NCBI GenBank assembly: GCA_014730005.1
Contig: WJIY01000047.1
Coordinates: 1 to 61,952 of the forward strand
DNA length: 61,952 bases
Direction: 5' to 3'
Source of the DNA: Candidatus Babelota bacterium
GTDB taxonomy: Bacteria; Babelota; Babeliae; Babelales; UASB340
Positions 6,828-15,321 of this stretch are shown in pieces; the first letter of the stretch is position 1; each line of letters begins with the position of its first letter. The translations under genes and the position numbers were made by a program. The notes beneath the pieces are model-generated. The model saw only the letters and a program-made list of their open reading frames with translations. It did not search any database and was not told where the DNA came from.

Positions 6828-7853
6828 ATGCATGAAGAAGAAAAAAAAATAAAAAAGAAGAAAAAAAAATTAGCTACTTTTTTTTGGTGGTCATTCTTAA
6901 TTCATATACTACTTCTTTTAATTATTATAGTTATTGCATTTAAAAAAACTGAAAAAATAATTCTATTTCGAAAAGAGAAAAAAAAGCAACCATCAAACGA
7001 GATGCCTGCAAGTTTAAAAACACGTAAATCAGTTTTTGGAGCAACCGTTCTTTTTGACGAAAAAGCAGACTTTAAACCGCTTAAAGAAGCCAAACTTTTG
7101 TCACAACATTCACAAGAGGGTATTGATAGTGAAAATTCTGCCATAAAAGAAGAAGAAAAAAGAGAAAAAAAAGAGAAAAAATCATCTTCACCAAAAACCG
7201 AAAAAATTAAAAAAGAAAAAACCAATATCAAAAATCCACAAAAAAAAGAAAATTTAATTAAAAAGCCTCAACCAAAAATTTTAAAAGAAAAACAAAAAAT
7301 ACAGCCTACAAATATTAAAGAACAACAAAAATCTGTACAAAAAACTCCACAATCAAACCCACTCATCTCAAAAATAGCAAAAATTAAAACACCAGGAACA
7401 GCACAACAAGATAAAAGCCCAATAAAAGTACCCCGTAAAAGTATAATAAAAATGACAAAAGGTTTTGTTGATACATTAAAAGATGATGGCCAATATTGGA
7501 TTGAACGAAAAGGGGATGATAATAAAAAACCATCTTTTGAAGAACTCAAATATATTTCATATCATGAAAATATTTCATGGCACCTACAAAATTCCTGGAA
7601 TCAAAATTTTGCACATAATAAATATGAAAAACTAACTGAAGGTACAGTTGGTATAGAATTTATAATTGAATCAGACGGAACTGTAAGTAAAGTAACAATA
7701 TTAAAAAGTTCCGGGGATCTCCGATTAGATAACATTGTTAAAAGAAGCGTCGAACTTGCCTCCCCTCTTCCTCCTATTCCAATGCATTTTGGCAAAAATA
7801 CATATTCCGTTAGCTTAAATATTCAAGTAACTTCAAAAAGATTCTTTTTTTAA
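6828..7853 (+). CDS. TonB/TolA-like energy-transducing protein
   Basis: A 341-residue inner-membrane protein with a short Lys-rich cytoplasmic N-terminus, one transmembrane helix (about 16-38, including SFLIHILLLLIIIVI), a long Lys/Glu/Pro-rich periplasmic spacer (about 40-215), and a C-terminal TonB-type domain (about 255-340, VGIEFIIESDGTVSKVTI, then SPLPPIPMHF). TonB and TolA couple the proton-motive force to outer-membrane events through ExbB/ExbD or TolQ/TolR partners, neither of which lies in the window. The spacer is closer in style to TolA and the C-terminus to TonB_C, so I leave the symbol open. A long purine-rich ribosome site (GGGGGAGGAATCAGGAGAGG) precedes the ATG. Confidence 0.8.
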   Translation: MHEEEKKIKKKKKKLATFFWWSFLIHILLLLIIIVIAFKKTEKIILFRKEKKKQPSNEMPASLKTRKSVFGATVLFDEKADFKPLKEAKLLSQHSQEGIDSENSAIKEEEKREKKEKKSSSPKTEKIKKEKTNIKNPQKKENLIKKPQPKILKEKQKIQPTNIKEQQKSVQKTPQSNPLISKIAKIKTPGTAQQDKSPIKVPRKSIIKMTKGFVDTLKDDGQYWIERKGDDNKKPSFEELKYISYHENISWHLQNSWNQNFAHNKYEKLTEGTVGIEFIIESDGTVSKVTILKSSGDLRLDNIVKRSVELASPLPPIPMHFGKNTYSVSLNIQVTSKRFFF

Positions 7854-7933
7854 TTTTAAAGTTTTTCTTCCACTTTTATATTGTTAATTTGTTAAGATTA
7901 ATAAGATGAAAAAAATATTTTTAGGGGGGAAAA

Positions 7934-8467
7934 ATGAATTGGGAAAAAATAATGTTTTATATAAAAAGAATATTAATTTTAAAGCTTTTATTAATATTTT
8001 TCTTTATATTATCATCAATGTCCTTAAATTATCCATCAGATGATAATATAAAGTCTTCAGATTACTTAAGTAATCTTACATTACTCACTACAAATACATG
8101 GTATGAATTTAATTTCGATTGTGCGTGGTTATGGATGATTACTCTGAAAAGTAAAAAAGTTTTAAAACTAACAAAAATGGTCTTGCAATGGTCCGGCGAA
8201 AATCTAAATACCAAGCAACTAACAGCTTCACTATATCAAAAAAAAGAAACTGATTTCTACCCCATACCAATTGAAGAAAATTTCGTATGCGATGGTTTTT
8301 GGAACAAAGAAAAACAACAAATAATCTTTGAACCCAATAAAAAAGTCATAGCTGTTAATAAATATTATTTAGTTTTATCTTTTCCTAAAGCCTTTCGAGC
8401 AAAATTAAAAACAGGAATCTTTAAAATTTCTGATACCAATTCTTTAGAGCTAAAAAGAATAAAATAA
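7934..8467 (+). CDS. Secreted or membrane-anchored protein of unknown function
   Basis: A 177-residue protein with an N-terminal hydrophobic segment (about 14-31, ILILKLLLIFFFILSSMS) that could be a signal peptide or an anchor. The rest is rich in aromatic residues and beta-prone (WYEFNFDCAWLWMITL, then VLQWSGENL and KYYLVLSFP), suggesting a small beta-sandwich. No motif is recognised. The ribosome site AGGGGGG lies 5 bases before the ATG. It stands alone between the TonB-like gene and the sugar-metabolism pair. Confidence 0.65.
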   Translation: MNWEKIMFYIKRILILKLLLIFFFILSSMSLNYPSDDNIKSSDYLSNLTLLTTNTWYEFNFDCAWLWMITLKSKKVLKLTKMVLQWSGENLNTKQLTASLYQKKETDFYPIPIEENFVCDGFWNKEKQQIIFEPNKKVIAVNKYYLVLSFPKAFRAKLKTGIFKISDTNSLELKRIK

Positions 8468-8609
8468 AAATCAAAATGGACTTTTTTGTTTTTTTTATTT
8501 ATATACAAATGAAAAAAGATTACTCACTTGTAAAAAATTCATCAACCTAAACATCAAAGCCAAGGCGATGTTGACAAACTACGGCTCATAAATTTAAAAA
8601 GGATTTGGA

Positions 8610-10001
8610 GTGGCAGAGGTTATAATACTTGGAGCTGGATTAACTGGACTTTCAGTTGCATATCACTTGGAACAAAAAAAAATTTATGATTTTGAAATCT
8701 TTGAAAAAGAAAGTATACCTGGTGGACTTTTAAGATCTTTTTATAAAAATGGCTTCATCTTTGATTTTACAGGACATCTTTTACATATAAACAATGATTA
8801 TTTTTATAATTTTATAAATCAAATCGCAAATATTGAAAATTTTGATTTAATATCTAGAAATTCTTACATTCAATTTGATGGTAAATTTATACCTTATCCA
8901 TTTCAAATGAACCTTGGACACATTTGTAAAGATAAAATAGTCGACTCAATTTATGGTTTTATAAATAGAAAAAAATACATAAAAAACCCTAACAATTTTC
9001 ATGAATGGGTTTTAAAACATTTTGGTTCTGGAATGGGTAAATATTTCTTTTTTCCTTATAACAAAAAATTATTATGTTATAATACAAAAAAAATAACCGC
9101 TTCTTGGACTAACAGATTCGTTCCAAAAACCAATCTTAAAACAATTTTAAATTGTGCTGTAGATAAAAATATACAGCAATCAGTAGGATATAATAATTTT
9201 TTTTATTATCCCAAAAAAGATGGTATTTTTTTTCTCATTAAACAACTTGGAAAAAAACTTCAAAATAAGATTAATTTAAATCACAAAATGGTTAAAATTG
9301 ATTCTCGAAATAAAATCATTCATTTTGAAAATGGAATACAAAAAAACTTTAAAATCCTTATTTCTACAATCCCCCTAGATACTTTTTTGAAAAATTTGAA
9401 AGAGGATGCGTCTAATAATTTATCGAAAAATTATAATAAATTACTATGTAATTCTGTTGTTAATTTTAACTTGGGATTTAATGTCCATAATCTCACAAAT
9501 AAACATTGGATATATTTTCCACAAAAAAATGTTCCCTTTTACAGAATTGGTTTTTGGCATAATATCTGTAAAAATTCAACCCCTAAAAACAAAACCGCTA
9601 TTTATGGAGAATTATCTTATTTGCAACAAAAAACATCTAATGAAAAACTTGAAAATTTAAAAAATAATTCAATTGAAAAAATATTAAATATTCTTAAATT
9701 AAAACACACAAATATAATTACCCAAAAAACATTACTTCTAAAACATGCATATGTTATTTATGATTTTTGGAGAGAAAAAAATCTTAATAAAATACATAAG
9801 GCATTAAATAACCAATCAATTTATTCAATAGGAAGATATGGGGAATGGAAATATTCAAGCATGCAAGAAGCTGTTTTAGACGGCAAAAAATATGCCGATA
9901 TAATCTCATCAAAATTAACTCAAAACTTAAACACCACTTTACAACCTTTTTTTTTAAAAAAGGAAAATACGAAGGAGAAATTATACAACATTAAAACGTA
10001 A
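8610..10001 (+). CDS. FAD-dependent amine-oxidase/UDP-galactopyranose-mutase-like protein
   Basis: A 463-residue flavoprotein of the amine oxidase/protoporphyrinogen oxidase superfamily. The FAD-binding Rossmann motif is at the start (IILGAGLTGLSVAYHLE, residues 5-21), with the second nucleotide-binding element FEIFEKESIPGGLLRS (about 32-47). The C-terminal SIGRYGEWKYSSMQEAVLDG segment (about 410-430) closes the FAD site. Members near sugar genes often act in surface polysaccharide synthesis, and UDP-galactopyranose mutase is the best-known relative. The gene starts with GTG, and an epimerase gene follows 17 bases downstream. A galactofuranose or related sugar-nucleotide role is a hypothesis. 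The substrate cannot be read from sequence. Confidence 0.7.
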   Translation: MAEVIILGAGLTGLSVAYHLEQKKIYDFEIFEKESIPGGLLRSFYKNGFIFDFTGHLLHINNDYFYNFINQIANIENFDLISRNSYIQFDGKFIPYPFQMNLGHICKDKIVDSIYGFINRKKYIKNPNNFHEWVLKHFGSGMGKYFFFPYNKKLLCYNTKKITASWTNRFVPKTNLKTILNCAVDKNIQQSVGYNNFFYYPKKDGIFFLIKQLGKKLQNKINLNHKMVKIDSRNKIIHFENGIQKNFKILISTIPLDTFLKNLKEDASNNLSKNYNKLLCNSVVNFNLGFNVHNLTNKHWIYFPQKNVPFYRIGFWHNICKNSTPKNKTAIYGELSYLQQKTSNEKLENLKNNSIEKILNILKLKHTNIITQKTLLLKHAYVIYDFWREKNLNKIHKALNNQSIYSIGRYGEWKYSSMQEAVLDGKKYADIISSKLTQNLNTTLQPFFLKKENTKEKLYNIKT

Positions 10002-10018
10002 AAGGAGACTTAAAGGTA

Positions 10019-10915
10019 ATGAAGTCAATGGAAGAATTCTATAAAAATAAAAATGTCCTCGTTACAGGTGGTGCGGGATTTATTGGATCGCATCTAGTAG
10101 AAAAACTTGTTGAACTAAATGCAAATGTAACTATTCTTGATAATTTGGCCACAGGTCAGCTTAAAAATCTTTCATCAATTCTGCCTTATATAAACATTAT
10201 CTATGGGGACATAACAAATCACTTTACAACAATTAAAGCGAGTAAAAATCAAAACATCATATTTCATCTTGCTGCATTAACCTCAGTTGCAGAATCTATA
10301 CAAAATCCATCTTTATGTAAAAAAATAAATATTGAAGGAACAAAAAACATTCTAGAAGGTTGTAAAAAAAATAATGTTGTAACATGTATTTTTTCTTCTT
10401 CATCAGCAGTCTATGGAAATAAAAATGAACAATGCAAAGAAAGTGACTCTACTAATCCATTATCTCCATATGCTCAAAGCAAACTTGAAAGTGAAAAATT
10501 ATGCCAAAATTATTCTAAAGAATACGGTATCAATATAGCATGTTTAAGATATTTTAATGTATATGGGAAAAATCAGAATCCTAATGGAGAATATGCAGCT
10601 GTAGTTGCTAAATTCAAACACAATTTAATCAATAAAAAACCTTTAATGATATTTGGAGATGGCAAACAAACTAGGGATTTTATTCATGTATCAAAAATCG
10701 TGCAAGCTAATTTAAAAATCGCTATGAACAAAAATTTAAATAGTGAAATTTTTAACATTGCTTCCGGTAAAAGCATAAATTTATTTGAATTAATCAAAAA
10801 TTTAGAAAAAGAAACTAAAACAAAAAATGTAAATATAATCTTTAAAGCCGCAAGAATAGGTGACATTTTTTATTCTGCAGCCAATTGTGAAAAATATAAA
10901 AAACTGATAAAGTAA
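10019..10915 (+). CDS. NAD-dependent sugar-nucleotide epimerase (GalE-like)
   Basis: An extended short-chain dehydrogenase, 298 residues. Rossmann motif VTGGAGFIGSHLVEKL (about 15-30); catalytic Ser region FSSSSAVYG (about 122-130) and the YAQSK motif (Tyr and Lys four apart, about 149-153); RYFNVYGKNQNP downstream. The family converts UDP- or dTDP-sugars, and UDP-glucose 4-epimerase is the nearest well-known relative. It is slightly short at the C-terminus. A strong AAGGAGA ribosome site lies upstream and the FAD oxidoreductase is 17 bases away, so the two are probably co-transcribed and act on the same sugar nucleotide. Confidence 0.85.
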   Translation: MKSMEEFYKNKNVLVTGGAGFIGSHLVEKLVELNANVTILDNLATGQLKNLSSILPYINIIYGDITNHFTTIKASKNQNIIFHLAALTSVAESIQNPSLCKKINIEGTKNILEGCKKNNVVTCIFSSSSAVYGNKNEQCKESDSTNPLSPYAQSKLESEKLCQNYSKEYGINIACLRYFNVYGKNQNPNGEYAAVVAKFKHNLINKKPLMIFGDGKQTRDFIHVSKIVQANLKIAMNKNLNSEIFNIASGKSINLFELIKNLEKETKTKNVNIIFKAARIGDIFYSAANCEKYKKLIK

Positions 10916-10958
10916 CCCTTTTAAAATCATAAACAATTTAAAAATAAAGGGTTTAATT

Positions 10959-11492
10959 ATGAAAAAGAAACAGTTGCTATACTTTTTAATATTAACGACA
11001 TTCTTTTTAAATATAAATACACTTGTTGCTAATCCAAATACAACTGTAGACGATGAAGTAAAAACAAAGGAGGAAACCGCAAGAAAAATTCAAACTTTTT
11101 TTAGAAAATATCTAACAAAAAAAAATCAGTTTTCTTCTGATTGTCCTATTTGCAGAGATCAATACGATTCAGAAAATAAAAATCTTGTTATTTTGTTATG
11201 CTGCAATAAACAAGTCTGTGAAGAATGCATGAAAAATGTTGGGTCTCTAGGTTGTCCTTTTTGTCGCCAAATTCCAATTAAATACAAAAGAGTTAAAGAT
11301 AATGAAGTAATAAATTTGCCATTCATACTAAAATTTACAAATTTAATAATAATGGACCCCAACAAATTTCTTCCACTAGATATCTATTTTTCTCCTGAAG
11401 ATATTAAGCAAATTGTTGAAAACACACGGAATTGTGATGAAATAAAACCATGGAATGCATGTTTACTTAAACAACAAATTAATAATTTCTGA
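10959..11492 (+). CDS. Secreted RING-type zinc finger protein with an IQ motif
   Basis: A 177-residue protein with a signal peptide (MKKKQLLYFLILTTFFLNINTLVA, cut near 24). Residues 42-55 read ARKIQTFFRKYLTK, matching the calmodulin-binding IQ pattern (I-Q-x3-R-x4-K). A RING-like finger follows: C62-x2-C65, C81 (C82), C87-x2-C90, C99-x2-C102, where the usual Gly-His after the third Cys is replaced by Cys-Asn. RING fingers recruit ubiquitin-conjugating enzymes, which bacteria lack, so the likely partner is a eukaryotic host. The C-terminal 70 residues are unassigned. The stop codon lies inside the terminator hairpin at 11480-11526. Confidence 0.75.
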   Translation: MKKKQLLYFLILTTFFLNINTLVANPNTTVDDEVKTKEETARKIQTFFRKYLTKKNQFSSDCPICRDQYDSENKNLVILLCCNKQVCEECMKNVGSLGCPFCRQIPIKYKRVKDNEVINLPFILKFTNLIIMDPNKFLPLDIYFSPEDIKQIVENTRNCDEIKPWNACLLKQQINNF

Positions 11493-11526
11493 ATTAATAT
11501 CGAAATTATTAATTCAGAAATTATTA
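11480..11526 (+). terminator. Terminator overlapping the stop of the IQ/RING gene
   Basis: A perfect 19-bp stem (11480-11498 with 11508-11526) with a 9-base loop. The stop codon (11490-11492) is part of the 5' arm. Confidence 0.7.
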
Positions 11527-11563
11527 GAAAAATTTAATACTCAAGCAACTCAGTCCAAATAAA

Positions 11564-11591
11564 TTGACACTTCTAATGCAAAATTTAGACT
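11564..11591 (+). promoter_or_regulatory. Promoter of tRNA-Leu(CAG)
   Basis: TTGACA (11564-11569), 16 bases, TAGACT (11586-11591), 20 bases before the tRNA. Confidence 0.5.
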
Positions 11592-11611
11592 ATTTATAAA
11601 GCATTTTAACA

Positions 11612-11699
11612 GCCGAAGTGGCGAAATTGGCAGACGCGCTGGATTCAGGGTCTAGTCTCCTTTTTGGAGGTAGGGGTTCAACTCCCCTCTTCGGCACCA
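11612..11699 (+). tRNA. tRNA-Leu, anticodon CAG
   Basis: An 88-base class II tRNA with encoded CCA. Acceptor GCCGAAG/CTTCGGC, anticodon stem CTGGA/TCTAG (one G-T pair), loop TTCAGGG, a long variable arm, and T arm GGGGTTCAACTCCCC. Confidence 0.93.
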
Positions 11700-11788
11700 T
11701 ATTTATGCTTAATGCTATTTAAAAAAAATCCCCAAAAATCTAATTTTTTAATTATTTTTTCAATAAAAATTTTATTTTGTAAATCAAC

Positions 11789-11817
11789 TTTCAAAACAAG
11801 CTTTTTCAATATATAAT
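11789..11817 (+). promoter_or_regulatory. Probable promoter of dnaJ
   Basis: A perfect TATAAT (11812-11817) with a weak TTTCAA (11789-11794) 17 bases upstream. No CIRCE-like inverted repeat is seen between it and the gene. Confidence 0.45.
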
Positions 11818-11860
11818 CTAAGTAAATAGACTTAAATTTATTAAACTAAATGGTAGAAAT

Positions 11861-12988
11861 ATGGCGAAAAAAGATTATTACGAAATATTGGGTGTATCAA
11901 AAAATGCAACCAAAGAAGAAATTAAAAAGGCATACAGAAAACTTGCATTAAAATATCACCCAGACAGAAATCCAGATAACAAAGAAGCAGAAGAAAAATT
12001 CAAACAAGCAACTGAAGCTTATGAAGTTCTTTCTGATGATCAAAAAAGAAGTAGATATGATCAGTTTGGACATTCAGGTATGCATAGTGGACATGATTAT
12101 CACGAATACAGTGATTTCAGTGATATTTTTTCAAGCTTTGGAGATATATTTTCTGATCTTTTTGGGGGTGGAGGGCCCCAAAGACACCGCAAAAAAGAAG
12201 GGCTTACGCCTCAAAGAGGACATGATCTTGCTCAATCAATAGAAATAAGCCTAAAAGAATCTTACTTAGGTTGTAAAAAAGATATATTACTATATCACTA
12301 TGTAACGTGCATAATTTGCAATGGTTCTGGTTGCAAGCCAAGAACAAAACCAGAAATTTGTACAAAATGTAAAGGGTCTGGAGCTGTATACTTGCAAAAA
12401 GGCTTCTTCTCTTTCACACAACCATGTAATCAATGTAATGGTCAAGGTTTTAAAATAACTCAACCATGTCAAACATGTAAAGGACAATCACGAATTCAAA
12501 AAAGAGAAAAATTTACAATTTCAATTCCAGCCGGTATTTATGATAATGCTGAATTAAGAGTACGAAACCGTGGAGATGCAGGAATCTATGGAGGATCTTA
12601 TGGTGACTTATACTTGCGTGTAAGAATTATTCCAGAAAAAGAATTTTGGCGCAGGGAGAATGATTTAGTAACAACTTTAAATTTAACTTATCCTCAATTA
12701 GTTTTGGGCTGTCAGGTTGAAATTGAAAATATAGACGAAAATAAATATACATTAAAAATTCCTAAAGGATGTCCTGTTGGCAAAGAACTCTTAATCGCAG
12801 GAAAAGGATTTCCATATCCAAATGGTTATGGAAAAGGAAATTTAATAGTAATCACTCAATGTGATATCCCAAAAAATTTAGATATTAATGCAAAACAAAG
12901 TTTAATAGATTACGCTAAAAAACTTGGAAATAATATTCAAAATTCAAATAATGGAATTTCCGGATTTTTCAAAAAATTTTTGGGATAA
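11861..12988 (+). CDS. dnaJ: Chaperone DnaJ
   Basis: Hsp40 co-chaperone that delivers unfolded proteins to DnaK and stimulates its ATPase. J domain at residues 1-70 with the HPD motif (33-35); a short Gly/Phe-type linker rich in Asp, Ser and Phe (about 75-115) ending in FGGGG; four zinc motifs of the C-x2-C-x-G-x-G type between about 148 and 215 ([32 protein letters not shown], the last with Ser for Gly); then the two substrate-binding beta domains. The length (375) is normal. DnaK and GrpE are not in the window. A long bidirectional terminator follows. Confidence 0.96.
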   Translation: MAKKDYYEILGVSKNATKEEIKKAYRKLALKYHPDRNPDNKEAEEKFKQATEAYEVLSDDQKRSRYDQFGHSGMHSGHDYHEYSDFSDIFSSFGDIFSDLFGGGGPQRHRKKEGLTPQRGHDLAQSIEISLKESYLGCKKDILLYHYVTCIICNGSGCKPRTKPEICTKCKGSGAVYLQKGFFSFTQPCNQCNGQGFKITQPCQTCKGQSRIQKREKFTISIPAGIYDNAELRVRNRGDAGIYGGSYGDLYLRVRIIPEKEFWRRENDLVTTLNLTYPQLVLGCQVEIENIDENKYTLKIPKGCPVGKELLIAGKGFPYPNGYGKGNLIVITQCDIPKNLDINAKQSLIDYAKKLGNNIQNSNNGISGFFKKFLG

Positions 12989-13034
12989 AAATATCCGAAG
13001 TTAAATTCCGTATATTTTTATCCCAAAAATTTTT
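12972..13034. terminator. Bidirectional terminator between dnaJ and the WASP-like gene
   Basis: A perfect 23-bp stem (12972-12994 with 13012-13034), containing TTTTTGGGATAAAAA, with T runs in both directions. It overlaps the last codons of dnaJ. Confidence 0.9.
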
Positions 13035-13044
13035 TATGAAATAT

Positions 13045-14901
13045 TTAATCTTGCCATTCTTCCTCATCTTCTTCTTCTTGAATCTCTTCCTCTTCTTCCG
13101 AAATAGATCCTCTCCTTTTTTCCATAGCTGCAGCTAATGATTCCATCAAACCGCGTTTTTCTTCCGGTGTAGATTTTTCTTTTTTAGCCTCTTCTTTTTC
13201 TCTTTGTGAAACAGGTTTTAATTTTTGTCCCGCTCTTATACTTTCAAGTAATGCCGCTCGACCCGAACTAGAGTCTCCATTTTTTTTCATTTCGGAAGTT
13301 TCTTGTTGCAATTGAGGAAGCGGAGGCGCTGGAGGAGGAGGTGGTGGTGGAATTACCTCATGTTTCTTTTCAGTTTCTTCTTCAACCTTGATTTCTTCCT
13401 CAATTCGTGGAGGTAATGGTGGCGGTGTCACATCCATACTTGGCGGTTTTGGCGATGGAGTTACAATACCTGGTGGTGAAACTTGTTCTTCTCCTGGTCT
13501 TGCTGGCAATGGAGGCGGTGTTTCTTCTTTTGGTTTTATAGGAATCTCTTCTTCTGGCCTTGGAGGTAAAGTTGGTAATGTAATCTTGTCGATTACTAAA
13601 GTTTCTTGATCTTTAACATGTTTTTGTAACTCTAAATATTGTTTAGGATTTTTAGACCAACCTTTTCTTGGAAGCCTAAGCCAACGATATTCATTATCTG
13701 GCTTACTTCTTACAGAAAAATTACCTATTGCTACTATTGATTGATCACTTATAACTCCACCAATCGGCAAACCTGAAATCTTATTTTTTAAAAATTTTTT
13801 ACCCATCTCGGTAAGTTTCTTTTTATCAATTTGTTTTAAATCAAATATATGCCATTGAAAAGACTCATCTTGTGCAGGAAAACTCCCCAACTTAACAACT
13901 TCCACTCCTTTTTTATTTCCTATTTTAATATAAGAAGAAGTTGTTGGATTATATAATATCACTACATTGCCCGAAAGTATTTCTTTATTACTATTTTTAT
14001 CTTTAGGATCAAGAAATACAAATCTGGATGAAGGTTGAGGTTGCTGTATTGTTCCCAAAAGACCTCCTTGGTAATTTATATAAGAAGGTTTTGCCTCTTC
14101 TTTCCAATATTTAAAATATAAATAAACAGGATCTTGATATTTTATTGGTTGACGAGATATTTCCTGAAGATTTTGCATTTCTTGTGTAGAGGGTTGTTCT
14201 TGACTTGAAGGCTTCCTAAACATGGATTTAAATTCAGCACCAATTTCAACAAACTCTGCTCCTTGATCTGCAGCCTCTTTGGCTGCCTCTTTAGCTATCT
14301 GTGCCTTTTCTCTGGTTTGTTGTCTTACCTTTTTCCATTTTTCTGGATCTATAGCCTCTTTAGCTGCCTCTTTAGCTATCTGTGCCTTTTCTCTGGCTTG
14401 TTGTTTTATCTCTTCCCATTTTTGTCGTTCTTTTGGCAATGAAGAAATTGATTGCTCCTCGCTTGGAGTTTGAACTATATCAAGTGTTGGCGATGTTGGT
14501 TGTGCTTGTTCTGTATTATCTGATGTTGGCGATGGTGTTTGTGCTTGTTCCTCATCATCTGGTGTTTGTGGTGCTACTGGTAAAGGCGTTGAATATAAAC
14601 GACCTGCTGGCATTTGTTTCTCATTTGGCCTTGGCCTTGGTGTTGGTGGTAAAGGCTTTGAATGTGAGCGCCATGTTTGTGCTTGTTCCTTAGGCGGTGT
14701 TGTCAACAGTGTTTCCTCTTCTGGTTTTGTAGGAGCCACTTCACCTATAAATGTCGAACTTGTTTCTATTTCATCCTCTAAATCTACCTGAGGTGAATTA
14801 TAATCGGTCATTATCTGTTCAGCTTTTGCAAAATAAAAATTAAAAATATAAGAAAAAAATAAAATAAAGATCAAATTTTTAAATAAAAATTTTTTATTCA
14901 T
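13045..14901 (-). CDS. Secreted WASP-like protein: polyproline, WH2, central and acidic tail
   Basis: A 618-residue protein from ATG 14901 (AAAGG upstream; an in-frame TTG at 14940 has no ribosome site). Numbering here is from the TTG, so subtract 13. Signal peptide at 14-40 (ends YFAKAEQ). A Pro-rich low-complexity region (90-160) precedes two ~25-residue helical repeats with REKAQIAKEAAKEA (183-196, 210-223). A folded domain of unknown type lies at about 265-450. Proline motifs follow (PPPLPARP, PPPLPPR), then seven prolines (531-537), a WH2 motif (560-577, GRAALLESIRAGQKLKPV), a central helix (602-613, LAAAMEKRRGSI) matching the L-x3-M-x2-R-x3-I pattern of N-WASP, and an acidic tail ending EEEWQD with the key Trp (629). 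In WASP proteins this order binds G-actin and activates Arp2/3. Function in host actin assembly is inferred. Confidence 0.85.
   Translation of the reverse strand: MNKKFLFKNLIFILFFSYIFNFYFAKAEQIMTDYNSPQVDLEDEIETSSTFIGEVAPTKPEEETLLTTPPKEQAQTWRSHSKPLPPTPRPRPNEKQMPAGRLYSTPLPVAPQTPDDEEQAQTPSPTSDNTEQAQPTSPTLDIVQTPSEEQSISSLPKERQKWEEIKQQAREKAQIAKEAAKEAIDPEKWKKVRQQTREKAQIAKEAAKEAADQGAEFVEIGAEFKSMFRKPSSQEQPSTQEMQNLQEISRQPIKYQDPVYLYFKYWKEEAKPSYINYQGGLLGTIQQPQPSSRFVFLDPKDKNSNKEILSGNVVILYNPTTSSYIKIGNKKGVEVVKLGSFPAQDESFQWHIFDLKQIDKKKLTEMGKKFLKNKISGLPIGGVISDQSIVAIGNFSVRSKPDNEYRWLRLPRKGWSKNPKQYLELQKHVKDQETLVIDKITLPTLPPRPEEEIPIKPKEETPPPLPARPGEEQVSPPGIVTPSPKPPSMDVTPPPLPPRIEEEIKVEEETEKKHEVIPPPPPPPAPPLPQLQQETSEMKKNGDSSSGRAALLESIRAGQKLKPVSQREKEEAKKEKSTPEEKRGLMESLAAAMEKRRGSISEEEEEIQEEEDEEEWQD
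14271..14402 (-). repeat. Tandem 81-bp repeat inside the WASP-like gene
   Basis: Two copies, one 81-base period apart, encode REKAQIAKEAAKEA followed by a diverging linker. The nucleotide match is close, implying recent duplication within the coding region and an amphipathic helical repeat in the protein. Confidence 0.7.
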
Positions 14902-14940
14902 TACTTCTGCCTTTCTACAAAAAAAGCCTTTTTTACTCAA

Positions 14941-15321
14941 AATTAATATTCTATATTAAAATTAACAAACTCATAATGTTTTTTACAATAAAAAAATATT
15001 TTATTATCTGTAAATTCGGCATCCATGCAATTCGTGCTTTATTTTCACTTAGAATTTAACTTTATGATTTATAACTTGAAGGCCTCACAATAAAATTAAT
15101 TTCTTACAACAATATTTAATATTTCTTTTGCTGAAATTATGTTTTTTCAAATTTATTTATTCCATCATTAGTATTTTTGCATCCCATTATCTATTGTCAC
15201 ATTATTTATGTATCCAATTCTCTTCTTTTTTAAATAGTATTTATAATGCAACTGTTTTATAAATTTAAAAATTTTATAATTTTAAAATCAAGCATAAAGC
15301 TCAAGATATTTAATAATCCTC
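14941..15321. other. 381-bp gap, no recognisable gene
   Basis: No open frame of useful length and no RNA fold recognised. Very AT-rich. It must contain the promoter of the WASP-like gene (minus strand), but no convincing -35/-10 pair stands out. Short coding-like patches on the minus strand are broken by stops and may be gene remains. Confidence 0.4.

Noticed and set aside
8571-8599. Promoter with TTGACA just before the FAD oxidoreductase gene
   Set aside because: The -10 match (TTAAAA) is poor and it would place the transcript start almost on the ribosome site.
13388-14693. Plus-strand open frames opposite the proline-rich gene
   Set aside because: They are antisense shadows of Pro-, Glu- and Ala-rich codons. 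The minus frame has a ribosome site, a signal peptide and a coherent domain order.
14902-14940. Upstream TTG start for the WASP-like gene
   Set aside because: It would add 13 residues before the signal peptide and lacks a ribosome site; ATG 14901 has AAAGG at the right distance.
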